From Blautia parvula (lineage in GTDB: Bacteria > Bacillota > Clostridia > Lachnospirales > Lachnospiraceae), in contig NZ_CP084061.1 in NCBI RefSeq assembly GCF_020215665.1, forward strand, positions 1,954,001-2,018,000: DNA of 64,000 nucleotides, written 5' to 3'. Under the pieces are notes generated by a model. The model made no database searches, had not been told where the DNA came from, and saw only the letters and a program-made list of their open reading frames with translations. This document shows positions 24,704-35,097 of this stretch, piece by piece. Each line of letters opens with the position of its first letter. Position 1 is the first letter of the stretch. A program made the position numbers and the translations under genes.

Positions 24704-25624
24704 CTAGTCAAACCAATTCTTATGTTTAAAATACAAAATCTCTATGATAACGATCAGAAGCACCACACCGATAATGATAAAATAGCTGCCTTTATAGTAA
24801 AGCTCCGGCATATTCACAAAGTTCATGCCATACCAGCCGGTGATCAGCGTCAGGGGCATGAAAATAGTGGTGACGACGGTGAGGAACTGCATGATCTTGT
24901 TCTGCCGCTCCGCAGTTCTGGCCTGATACATTTCCCGGATCTGAAGGGTATATTCCCGCAGGTTTCTGGTGTTGTCCGCAAGGCGCTCTATTCTTTTTGC
25001 CATTACTCGGAAAAGGCGGCAGTCCTCCTCCCCGAGAAATCCCGTATAATTTTCCTCCAGCATTTCACAGAAGTCCGCAAGCTGGTCATAGTAGGTGTTC
25101 ATGCGCAGAAGCTCCCTGCGCACAGTCAGCATCCTTGCCGGACAGTCCTTGATCTCCCGACGGAACAGCCCGTCCTCCAAGTCTGTCATCCTGAGTTCAT
25201 ACGCCTGGAGAAAACGGACATCATCTTCTAACAGGCGCTCCATAAATTCAAAGAGAAAATGCGCCACATAACTCTGCTCCTGGAACCGGATTTCCTCCAT
25301 CTCTTTTACTATATGGGCCACAAATCCGGATTCGTCCACAAACAACAGCTTCTCCCTATCCATATAATACCCGAAGGAGATGGGTTTTTCCAGAAGTTTT
25401 TCTTTCTGGGGCACGGAAAAAGTTCCCACTACGCAGTCCTTCTGCAGCTCCGCCTTGCAGAAATGCACGTGCTCCAGGCTTCTTAAAAGCAGGCGCCCCG
25501 GACTGCTGTCCCCGTATTTTCTTTTGTAGGATTCCACTGTCAGTATCTCAATAAGGCAGTCTCCGGGAGCCAGAATTTCCTTTTCCCCGAGGCCTGACAT
25601 TTTCTTATTCAAACGATATCTCAT
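24704..25624 (-). CDS. corA: CorA-family magnesium/divalent metal transporter
   Basis: A 306-residue pentameric channel subunit. It has a long cytoplasmic alpha/beta funnel, then two C-terminal transmembrane helices. The signature YGMN is present (GMN at 266-268) just after the first helix, and the periplasmic loop 'FVNMPEL' follows. It mediates Mg2+ (also Co2+ or Ni2+) entry. The first 100 residues diverge from E. coli CorA, as is common in this family. The start has GGGAGG upstream. It lies 12 bases before the lipoprotein gene and 46 after parC. Confidence 0.92.
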   Translation of the reverse strand: MRYRLNKKMSGLGEKEILAPGDCLIEILTVESYKRKYGDSSPGRLLLRSLEHVHFCKAELQKDCVVGTFSVPQKEKLLEKPISFGYYMDREKLLFVDESGFVAHIVKEMEEIRFQEQSYVAHFLFEFMERLLEDDVRFLQAYELRMTDLEDGLFRREIKDCPARMLTVRRELLRMNTYYDQLADFCEMLEENYTGFLGEEDCRLFRVMAKRIERLADNTRNLREYTLQIREMYQARTAERQNKIMQFLTVVTTIFMPLTLITGWYGMNFVNMPELYYKGSYFIIIGVVLLIVIIEILYFKHKNWFD

Positions 25625-25670
25625 TAGGCCCTCCCGTATCGGCGCTGTTCCCTGCGGCCAAACCGGCCTG

Positions 25671-27917
25671 CTACAGCCTTACCTTTGTACCTTTTGTATC
25701 ACGTTTTGCCAGCTTCAGCCGGTTCAGTGCCACACTCTTCTCCTTGTAGGTAACGGTATACTCTGTGCGGCCTTCCAGCAGGTAAGCGTGCTCCACCTCA
25801 TCGTCCCCGGCAAGGCGAATACCGCGCACGCCGATGGCTGTTTTCTTCTTATCCGGAACCTCTTCCTTCAGAAAGCGCAGAAAAATGCCGTTCTTTGTCT
25901 GCAGCACCACATATTCCATGGGGTCGGCGATCTGTACCAGTACCAACTGGTCGCCTTCCGCCAGCTTTGTGGCTGCTATGGTCCGCTTGGACACATCAAA
26001 TTCTGTTCCTGTCACCTGTTTCAGCATACCTGTCTTCGTGGCAAAGAACAGCATGGAATCTTTAATTCCGGAGAGGCTGGATACAAATACCATCTGCTCC
26101 GCAGAGCTGTCATAGTTGCTCACATTGTCAATGGGTGTGCCTTTATCTCTGAATTTTCCGTAGGGCAGGTCCAGCACCTTGATGGTATGCATTCTGCCGG
26201 AATCTGTAAACACACAGATCTTGTCCGTGTTCATACAGGAGAAAATATATTTATTCTCACTGTCCGCAGTCTCCTTATTCCGTTCATAGGCTGCCTTGTC
26301 GATGGTCCTGGCATACCCGAAACGATCCATGAGAAAGACAACTTCCATCTCTTCTATTTTCTTTTCCTCGTACACAGCTTCTGCTGCGTTTTCAATGGCA
26401 GTGAGACGCTTCTTTCCGAATTCTTTTTTCACGGCTCTGAGCTCGTCGATGATAACAGCTGCCATGGAGTCATAGTTGTTTAAGATATCCTCGTAGCGGG
26501 CAATATTTTTCAGCGTGGTCTCATGCTCTGCCATAAGTGCCTCCACTTCCAGGCCGATAAGCTTATAGAGACGCATATCCAGAATAGCAGCCGCCTGTCT
26601 TTCCGTAAACCGCAGCTTTCCTGCCTGCCGCTCGCTTGTCTTTGTCTTAAAGCGTATCCCCTCTGTGATACCGCTGACCAGGCAGTTTTTCACCTGTTCT
26701 CTGTTCTTGCTTCCCCTGAGGATCTCAATGATCAGGTCTATGACATCACAGGCCTTTATGAGACCTTCCTGTATCTCCTGTTTTTCCCGCTCTTTTGCAA
26801 GGAGTGTCTGATACTTTCTGGTAGCCACCTCGAACTGGAAATCCACATGGTACTCAATGACCTGTTTCAGACTTAAGATCTCAGGCCTTCCGTCCGCAAC
26901 GGCAAGCATATTTACGCCGAAAGTGTCCTCCAGCCTTGTCTTCTTGTACAGCATGTTGGTCAGGTTCTCCACATCCGCGCCCTTTTTCAGTTCCAGCACA
27001 ATGCGGATTCCCTCTTTTGAAGACTGGTTGGAGATATCCACAATATCCGTGGTCTTTTTTGTCTCCACAAGGGTTGCCACATCGTTCAGGAATTTGCCGA
27101 TGTTGGCGCCGATCATGGTGTATGGGATCTCTGTGATGACCAGAAGGGTTCTTCCTGCTTTTCCCTTCTCCACCTCCACCTTGCCGCGGAGCTTGATCTT
27201 GCCGCTCCCGCTCTCATAGATGGCGGGAAGGTCATCCTTGTTGACCACGATTCCGCCTGTGGGGAAATCAGGGCCTTTGATGTATTTCATCAGCCCCTGC
27301 GTGGTGATGGTGTTATCCTTCATATAGGCGATGACACCGTCAATGACTTCGTTTAAGTTGTGGGGAGGAATACTGGTCGCCATACCTACGGCGATGCCGT
27401 CCGCTCCGTTTAACAACAGGTTCGGGACCTTCACGGGAAGCACTGCAGGCTCTTTTTCCGTCTCATCAAAGTTGGGAACAAAATCCACCACATTCTTGTC
27501 AAGGTCTGCCAGATATACCTCCTGGGTTATTTTCTCCAGACGGGCCTCTGTGTACCTCATGGCAGCCGCCCCGTCCCCTTCTATGGAGCCGAAGTTGCCG
27601 TGGCCGTCCACCAGGGTCTGGCCTTTTTTAAACTCCTGGGCCATGACCACCAGGGATTCATAGATTGAACTGTCTCCGTGGGGATGGTATTTACCCATGG
27701 TATCGCCTACGATACGGGCACATTTCCTGTATGGCCTGTCATAGCGGATCCCCAGCTCATACATATCGTAAAGGGTTCTCCTCTGCACCGGCTTTAAGCC
27801 GTCCCGCACATCCGGAAGGGCGCGGGCGACGATAACACTCATGGCATAGTCAATATAAGACTTCTGCATGATCTCCGAATATTCTGTTCTGATAATATTA
27901 TCCTGTACGTTCGCCAT
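25671..27917 (-). CDS. parC: DNA topoisomerase IV subunit A (ParC-like)
   Basis: A 748-residue DNA-breaking and rejoining subunit. The catalytic Tyr is Y122 ('MRYTEARL'). The quinolone-resistance region reads HPHGDSSIYE, with Ser at the position of E. coli GyrA S83 and Glu at the position of D87, which is the unmutated pattern for many Gram-positive ParC proteins. The C-terminal beta-pinwheel lacks a clear GyrA box (QRRGGKG); RDKGTPI stands at the corresponding blade. That and the paired downstream order after the B subunit favour topoisomerase IV over gyrase. It would decatenate daughter chromosomes. The start follows AGGAGGAGC. Confidence 0.88.
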   Translation of the reverse strand: MANVQDNIIRTEYSEIMQKSYIDYAMSVIVARALPDVRDGLKPVQRRTLYDMYELGIRYDRPYRKCARIVGDTMGKYHPHGDSSIYESLVVMAQEFKKGQTLVDGHGNFGSIEGDGAAAMRYTEARLEKITQEVYLADLDKNVVDFVPNFDETEKEPAVLPVKVPNLLLNGADGIAVGMATSIPPHNLNEVIDGVIAYMKDNTITTQGLMKYIKGPDFPTGGIVVNKDDLPAIYESGSGKIKLRGKVEVEKGKAGRTLLVITEIPYTMIGANIGKFLNDVATLVETKKTTDIVDISNQSSKEGIRIVLELKKGADVENLTNMLYKKTRLEDTFGVNMLAVADGRPEILSLKQVIEYHVDFQFEVATRKYQTLLAKEREKQEIQEGLIKACDVIDLIIEILRGSKNREQVKNCLVSGITEGIRFKTKTSERQAGKLRFTERQAAAILDMRLYKLIGLEVEALMAEHETTLKNIARYEDILNNYDSMAAVIIDELRAVKKEFGKKRLTAIENAAEAVYEEKKIEEMEVVFLMDRFGYARTIDKAAYERNKETADSENKYIFSCMNTDKICVFTDSGRMHTIKVLDLPYGKFRDKGTPIDNVSNYDSSAEQMVFVSSLSGIKDSMLFFATKTGMLKQVTGTEFDVSKRTIAATKLAEGDQLVLVQIADPMEYVVLQTKNGIFLRFLKEEVPDKKKTAIGVRGIRLAGDDEVEHAYLLEGRTEYTVTYKEKSVALNRLKLAKRDTKGTKVRL

Positions 27918-27927
27918 TTTGCTCCTC

Positions 27928-29865
<1,938 letters not shown>

Positions 29866-30693
29866 CTATTTCAGTATACTCTCAATCGCTTTTGCAGCAC
29901 CGTCATTCTCATTGGTGTCTGTCACTGCGCTGCTGATCTCCTTCACTCTGCTGCAGGCATTGCCCATAGCCACAGAGTATCCGGCATTTAAAAGCATTTC
30001 ATAATCATTATTGCTGTCACCGACTGCCATGATTTCTTCCTGTCTGACCCCGATCATGTCGGCCAGCTTTACAATGGCATTCCATTTGCTCCATCTTCCG
30101 TGCACCACTTCTATATTATTGGGGATGACGGAAATGGGATGTACACCGGGGAGCATATCTATTTCCCTTATCAGCTTATCCTTTTCTTCCATTTTGGATA
30201 CTAAAATATGTACCTTTCCCACACGGATTCCATCCTCTGCAAGAAGCTGCCTGTAGTCTGCTGTCATTTTGTTGGTGGCAAGAAGCTGGTCGCAGTATTC
30301 AACCGGAAGGCCGCACCTTCTTATAACTTCCTGCCCCTTTACATCCATATAGGCATCCTGTCCCGCATAGATTTCCACATATGTATCATACTGTGCCGCA
30401 AGCTCGTAGATCTTCCTGACATTGTCCATATCCATTTCATGAAAATACAGGACATCTCCTGTCCTGCCGTCGGTGATAACGGAGCCGTTACCGTTTATGA
30501 AATAGGAAATCTCCCTGAAATCTTTTAAAACAAACCGGGCATTGCGATAGGAGCGGCCCGTTGTGGGCACGATCAGGTATCCTTTTCTTCCCGCTTCCTC
30601 CACAGCTTCCCTGGTCCTCTCTGAGATGGTGCAGTCGTCCCGAAGAAGCGTACCGTCCAGGTCAATGGCTATCATTTTTAAATCTTTTCTCAT
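29866..30693 (-). CDS. Cof-type HAD-IIB sugar phosphatase family protein
   Basis: A 275-residue haloacid-dehalogenase phosphatase. Motif I is 'AIDLDGTLL' with the nucleophile D11 and acid D13. Motif II is 'VPTTGRS', and motifs III/IV include 'K' and 'AVGDSNNDYEML' near residue 215-226. The IIB cap sits between motifs II and III. Cof proteins dephosphorylate sugar phosphates, PLP and similar small molecules; the substrate cannot be predicted. It lies 15 bases before parE and 13 after the PAP2 gene, so it is co-transcribed. The start follows CAGGAG. Confidence 0.9.
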   Translation of the reverse strand: MRKDLKMIAIDLDGTLLRDDCTISERTREAVEEAGRKGYLIVPTTGRSYRNARFVLKDFREISYFINGNGSVITDGRTGDVLYFHEMDMDNVRKIYELAAQYDTYVEIYAGQDAYMDVKGQEVIRRCGLPVEYCDQLLATNKMTADYRQLLAEDGIRVGKVHILVSKMEEKDKLIREIDMLPGVHPISVIPNNIEVVHGRWSKWNAIVKLADMIGVRQEEIMAVGDSNNDYEMLLNAGYSVAMGNACSRVKEISSAVTDTNENDGAAKAIESILK

Positions 30694-30706
30694 CTTGGTT
30701 CTCCTG

Positions 30707-31240
30707 TTATTTGTTCGGATTCATTCGGCGGCTTTTCACACAGCCAAATACATACGCAGACAGCAGCCCGCAGCAGATGCCGATGACAATGCCCGCCATT
30801 ACATCTGTAGGGAAATGCACATACAGGTACAGGCGTGAAAAGGCGATCAGGGCAGCCAGCACATAGGCGCAGATGCCGGCCTTTTTATTGCCCGTAAACA
30901 GCGCTGTGGCCGCGGCAAAGGAGGCCTGCGTGTGACCTGACGGAAAGGAATAGTCCTTCGGCACCCGGATCAGCAGCTCCACGGTGTCGTTGATCCAGCA
31001 GGGACGCTGCCTGGCCACCAGCGGCTTTAATATAATATTTCCAAACAAAGCGGATAATATCAGCGCCCCCAGCACAAGAACGCCATACTTTCTGTATTTC
31101 TTCACACAGAGCAGCACCAGACCAAGTACGATCCAGAACCATCCTGCGTTTCCAAGGGATGTGATAAATACTAAAATTTTGTCCAGCAGAGGGGTATGTA
31201 TCTGCTGCAAAGCATCCAATATCGTAAATTCCCAACCCAT
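30707..31240 (-). CDS. PAP2-family membrane phosphatase
   Basis: A 177-residue integral membrane phosphatase with about five to six helices. All three PAP2 motifs are visible: K-x6-RP (KPLVARQRP), PSGH ('FPSGHTQ') and SR-x5-H-x3-D ('SRLYLYVHFPTD'). Candidate substrates are undecaprenyl pyrophosphate or phosphatidic acid-type lipids; the BcrC-like recycling role is possible. The start at 31240 (MGWEF) has AAAGGA upstream; the frame is open further back without ribosome signals. It is the first gene of the PAP2-HAD-parE-parC-corA-lipoprotein run. Confidence 0.9.
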   Translation of the reverse strand: MGWEFTILDALQQIHTPLLDKILVFITSLGNAGWFWIVLGLVLLCVKKYRKYGVLVLGALILSALFGNIILKPLVARQRPCWINDTVELLIRVPKDYSFPSGHTQASFAAATALFTGNKKAGICAYVLAALIAFSRLYLYVHFPTDVMAGIVIGICCGLLSAYVFGCVKSRRMNPNK

Positions 31241-31340
31241 ATCTTTTTCCTTTCTGTTTCGGATTCGTCCTATATCATAACTTATTTTGGGGATTTTTTC
31301 AAATCTATTCTGTAATTCGGTAAATATGTGGGGTGACGGC

Positions 31341-31377
31341 AAAAAACCTCCGGCTCCCGGGATGGGAGCAGAGGTTC
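31341..31377 (-). terminator. Terminator of the GH3/transporter operon
   Basis: AACCTC-x-GCTCCC pairs with GGGAGC-xx-GAGGTT; read on the minus strand, TTTTTT ends the stem. It lies 60 bases after the GPH transporter stop. Confidence 0.8.
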
Positions 31378-31439
31378 TTATCATCGGAATGTTGTTCGCT
31401 GCAGCAAAAGGCCGCTGTAGGATACAACATACTATTTTT

Positions 31440-32810
31440 TCACCCTGCAGAAGGTGTGCTTCTCTTTTTTAATTCTTCCTGAATATATGGCAATTCTTTA
31501 TCCAATTTATAAAATTGTAATGCCAATACAGCCAGAAAATACAAAGCCGCCGGTACCACGGTAAACAAAAGGATCACGGAATTTACTGCCGAACTGCTTT
31601 GTACCACCGCAGTGCCGTCATAACCGCCCAGTGCTGTGACAAGTCCTAACATGCCGCTTGCCAAACCGGTTCCGACTTTACTGCAAAAACCCGATACACA
31701 AGTATAAATCCCTTCTCCTCTAACCCCGTTTTTATACTCACCATAATCCATACAATTGATAATTACATTTGAGGTAAGAATAAAAATGGGCATAAAAGAT
31801 ATAGAAAAGAATAATGCCGAAACCAATAACAGCGGCATACTTGTCACCCCTAATAACGGCAGCAGTTTTCCAACGGCACCAATCAGTAATGCAGCCGCCA
31901 TCAAATTCTTCATTCCTATCTTCTTTGACAGCATAGGATAAAAAGCGATCGTCAATGGACCCGCAATGGATGTCACCGAAACAAGTGACATCATGGAAAT
32001 ATCCCCCACAACATACTTAAAATAGTAAGTTTGTGAATTCGCGACGATATTAGATGCAATATTTGTCATCAAAAGTGCCAATCCAAAAAACATCAGATAA
32101 CGATTGCTAAATAACAGTTTTGCACTCTGTACAATTGTAAGTTTCTTTGATTTATCTTTCATTACAGTTTCAGCAGTACCATCCACTTCCGGAATAAGAA
32201 AAATTCGGATAAAGGATAAAACAATTGCAGGAATACAGATCATAGCAGCGATCGTTCTCCAGCCGGATGCCGTTTTTCCGATTTTATCGATTAATAAAGG
32301 AAGTAAAACGCTTAACACCACAGATGAAAATGCTGAGATCATTCCTGTCAATGCTCCGACAGACACCTGGTCCTCTTTATCTGTCACTGCCCTTGCAAGA
32401 TATACGGTTCCTGCACAGGAATACAATGTCTGAAAAATCGAAAAAACCATTGTATATAAAATAAACACAAGAATTGCCGTTCCAACTGTTCCGATATTCG
32501 GAATGGAAAACAATATAAGCGTTGCGATCGCATAGAACGCAAAGGTGATATCATATGGTCTTGCCTTTCCCCATCTTGTATTTGTCCTATCAATCAAATA
32601 CCCAGCCAAAATATCGGTCACTCCATCAAAAATCTTTGATAAAAGCAGCAGAAGGCCCACAAGTCCGGATGGCAGTCCTAAAACATCTGTTGAAAAATAT
32701 GTAATATATCCAAGAAGAATCAGTACACATGCTGATCCGATCAGAGGCGCTGACCAAACAAAATAGAATAATTTTGAACGTTTACCCTTTTTATTCCTGA
32801 TTGTAATCAT
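31440..32810 (-). CDS. GPH-family sugar:cation symporter
   Basis: A 456-residue, 12-helix transporter of the glycoside-pentoside-hexuronide (MelB/XylP-like) family. The family loop 'IFDGVTDILAGYLIDRTNTRWGKARPYD' region (D-G-x-TD and R-x-GK-RP elements) lies near residues 60-85. It would import a glycoside with H+ or Na+. The start codon overlaps the stop of the first GH3 gene (ATGA), so the two are translated together; the glycosidases are cytoplasmic (no signal peptides) and act on the imported sugar. Codon and base use is more AT-rich than in the housekeeping operons. Confidence 0.92.
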   Translation of the reverse strand: MITIRNKKGKRSKLFYFVWSAPLIGSACVLILLGYITYFSTDVLGLPSGLVGLLLLLSKIFDGVTDILAGYLIDRTNTRWGKARPYDITFAFYAIATLILFSIPNIGTVGTAILVFILYTMVFSIFQTLYSCAGTVYLARAVTDKEDQVSVGALTGMISAFSSVVLSVLLPLLIDKIGKTASGWRTIAAMICIPAIVLSFIRIFLIPEVDGTAETVMKDKSKKLTIVQSAKLLFSNRYLMFFGLALLMTNIASNIVANSQTYYFKYVVGDISMMSLVSVTSIAGPLTIAFYPMLSKKIGMKNLMAAALLIGAVGKLLPLLGVTSMPLLLVSALFFSISFMPIFILTSNVIINCMDYGEYKNGVRGEGIYTCVSGFCSKVGTGLASGMLGLVTALGGYDGTAVVQSSSAVNSVILLFTVVPAALYFLAVLALQFYKLDKELPYIQEELKKRSTPSAG

Positions 32811-35053
32811 TTGTTTTCCTTCTTTCCCACATAAAGAGTCGTATGTAATTCTGCATTCACATTCCCTCCAACCCATATGTCGATGACTGTTTCATCCTGA
32901 ACATAGGCTTTTTTGCTGCTGCTGTAATAACGCAAATCATCTGCTGTCAATTTCAATGCAATTGTTCTGGTTTCACCCGGCATCAAATCTATCTTCGTAA
33001 ATCCCTTCAACAGTCTCTTTGGTCTGGTGTCACTTCCATATCTCTGGTGGATATAGAGCTGCGCAATTTCAGCCCCTGCCCGGCTTCCTGTATTGGAAAG
33101 ATTGAATCGCACAACAGCCTCTTCCCCTAACTGGATCTTCTCTTTTTCCAATACAAGATCGCTGTATTCAAATGTTGTATAACTCAGTCCATATCCAAAC
33201 GGATATAAGGGAGTTCCCTCTTCATTCCAATACCTGGAATAAGGTTTTGGCTGATCTTCCGCTGGCTGATGTGTGAGATTTTCTGCATAGAATTTCGGAC
33301 ACTGTCCGGCACTTCTCGGAACTGTGATCGGTAATTTTGCACTTGGATTTACGTCTCCGAAGAGAATATTAGCAACTGCATTGCCGCCTTCCCATCCCGG
33401 CTGAAAAGCTTCTACAATGGCATCTATATGCTCATCGGCCCATGTAAGTGAAAGCGGTCGTCCGCCCAGGAGCACAAGTACAATCTGCTTTCCTGTTTCG
33501 TATACTTTCTCAAGAAGTTCCTGCTGTCTGCCGGGTAAATCAAGGGTTGTTCTCGATGCAGCTTCCCCTGACATATTGACTGCTTCTCCCAGCACCATGA
33601 CAACCGTATCCACCTGTTTTGCCGCCTCAACTGCTTCTACAATTGCAAGTTCCGCTTCCTCATCCGTCTGCTTTTCTTTTTCCTTTTTGCCGCAAAAATC
33701 AGGAAGAATCTGAGAGACCATACTCGGAATATCTCTTTTTAACCATGCTCCCGGTCTGTAAATAATCTCTGCATCAGGAATCTTATTACGGATTCCCTCT
33801 AATACGGTTACTGCCTGCGGCACATTAGACATTCCGAGAATTCCTTCTGTGTCATCTTTTGCATCCGCAATTGGTCCGATCACAGCCAGTTTCTTAATAT
33901 CTTTTGATAAAGGAAGAATGGATTCTCTGTTTTTAAGCAGTACAATACTCTGTTCTGCACTCCATAGAGCTTTTTTTCTATGTTCCCTTTCATCTTCCTC
34001 TGATTCTATGTCAGTGTACGGATGTTCAAATAATCCAAGTTCAAACTTAGTTTTCAGAATACGCCTTACCGCATCATCAATCTGCTCCTCTTTTATTTTT
34101 CCTTCACGGACAAGTTTGGCCAGAAACTGGACATATTGAAAGCTCCCCATATCCATGTCTACATGCGCATCCATTGAGCGCAAAACAGCGTCTTCTCCGT
34201 CTTTTGTCAGTCCCTGAGTGATAAGGCTTCCGATGGTTCCTGCGTCTGTCACCACGAACCCATTAAACCCCCATTCCTCTCTTAATACCTCATTTAAAAG
34301 AAAGTGATTGATCGTTGCGGGAACATTGTTCAAATCCATATAGGCGGTCATTACCGTCTCTGCGCCTGCTTTTAATCCTGCTTCAAATGTAGGGAAATAC
34401 ACATTGCGAAGCTCTGCTTCCGATAAAATGACCTGGTCGTAGTCTCTTCCTCCCATGCAGGCACCATACCCGGCAAAATGCTTGACACATGTCATCAGGG
34501 AATCTTGTGCGTTTAATGATTCACCGTGAAAACCCTGAATTTGTGCCTCTACAAGCTTTGATGCAAGGCAGGGATCTTCCCCCATGGTTTCCCCCACTCT
34601 TCCCCATCTGGTGTCTCTTGCAATGTCAGCGTTCGGGAAAAAGGTCCAGTGGATTCCATCTCTTCTGGCTTCCTCTGCTGCAGCACGCTGGCTTTCCCGA
34701 AGCACTTTGGGGTCCCATGAAGCAGCCATTGCCAACGGAATGGGGAATCCCGTTCTATATCCGTGGACTACATCCGAACCATATAAAATGGGAATCCCAC
34801 ATGGGCTTTCTTCTACTGCGATTTTCTGAATGGCATTTCTTTTTTCTTTATTTAGCAGGTATAACATAGAACCTGCAAGCCCCTTACGCGCCATATCTTC
34901 GGGGTCCGGTCCTCCGAATTCTTTCATCTGCTCCAATCCCCATACCTGGTTCATCTGTCCAATCTTATCCATCAAATTCATCTGTGCCAACAAGTTTTCC
35001 GTTCGTTCTTCTATTGAAAGCTCCGGATTGAGATATGTTTTATCCTGTAACAT
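32807..35053 (-). CDS. GH3 beta-glycosidase, BglX-like
   Basis: A 748-residue glycoside hydrolase family 3 enzyme, cytoplasmic (no signal peptide). It has the (beta/alpha)8 domain with the KHF motif and the nucleophile D270 in 'GFVVTDAG', then the alpha/beta sandwich with the acid/base residue, and a C-terminal FnIII-like domain. The start at 35053 has GGAGG 10 bases upstream; an earlier in-frame ATG lacks one. Likely activity is exo-beta-glucosidase or xylosidase on short oligosaccharides. It lies 44 bases after the second GH3 gene. Confidence 0.92.
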   Translation of the reverse strand: MLQDKTYLNPELSIEERTENLLAQMNLMDKIGQMNQVWGLEQMKEFGGPDPEDMARKGLAGSMLYLLNKEKRNAIQKIAVEESPCGIPILYGSDVVHGYRTGFPIPLAMAASWDPKVLRESQRAAAEEARRDGIHWTFFPNADIARDTRWGRVGETMGEDPCLASKLVEAQIQGFHGESLNAQDSLMTCVKHFAGYGACMGGRDYDQVILSEAELRNVYFPTFEAGLKAGAETVMTAYMDLNNVPATINHFLLNEVLREEWGFNGFVVTDAGTIGSLITQGLTKDGEDAVLRSMDAHVDMDMGSFQYVQFLAKLVREGKIKEEQIDDAVRRILKTKFELGLFEHPYTDIESEEDEREHRKKALWSAEQSIVLLKNRESILPLSKDIKKLAVIGPIADAKDDTEGILGMSNVPQAVTVLEGIRNKIPDAEIIYRPGAWLKRDIPSMVSQILPDFCGKKEKEKQTDEEAELAIVEAVEAAKQVDTVVMVLGEAVNMSGEAASRTTLDLPGRQQELLEKVYETGKQIVLVLLGGRPLSLTWADEHIDAIVEAFQPGWEGGNAVANILFGDVNPSAKLPITVPRSAGQCPKFYAENLTHQPAEDQPKPYSRYWNEEGTPLYPFGYGLSYTTFEYSDLVLEKEKIQLGEEAVVRFNLSNTGSRAGAEIAQLYIHQRYGSDTRPKRLLKGFTKIDLMPGETRTIALKLTADDLRYYSSSKKAYVQDETVIDIWVGGNVNAELHTTLYVGKKENK

Positions 35054-35097
35054 GGTTATTTCCTCCTGATCTCTGCCTGTCCACGGCCACATAATTT

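Noticed and set aside
31287-31472. Small plus-strand ORF upstream of the PAP2 gene
   Set aside because: It spans the terminator hairpin of the GH3 operon and has no convincing ribosome site.
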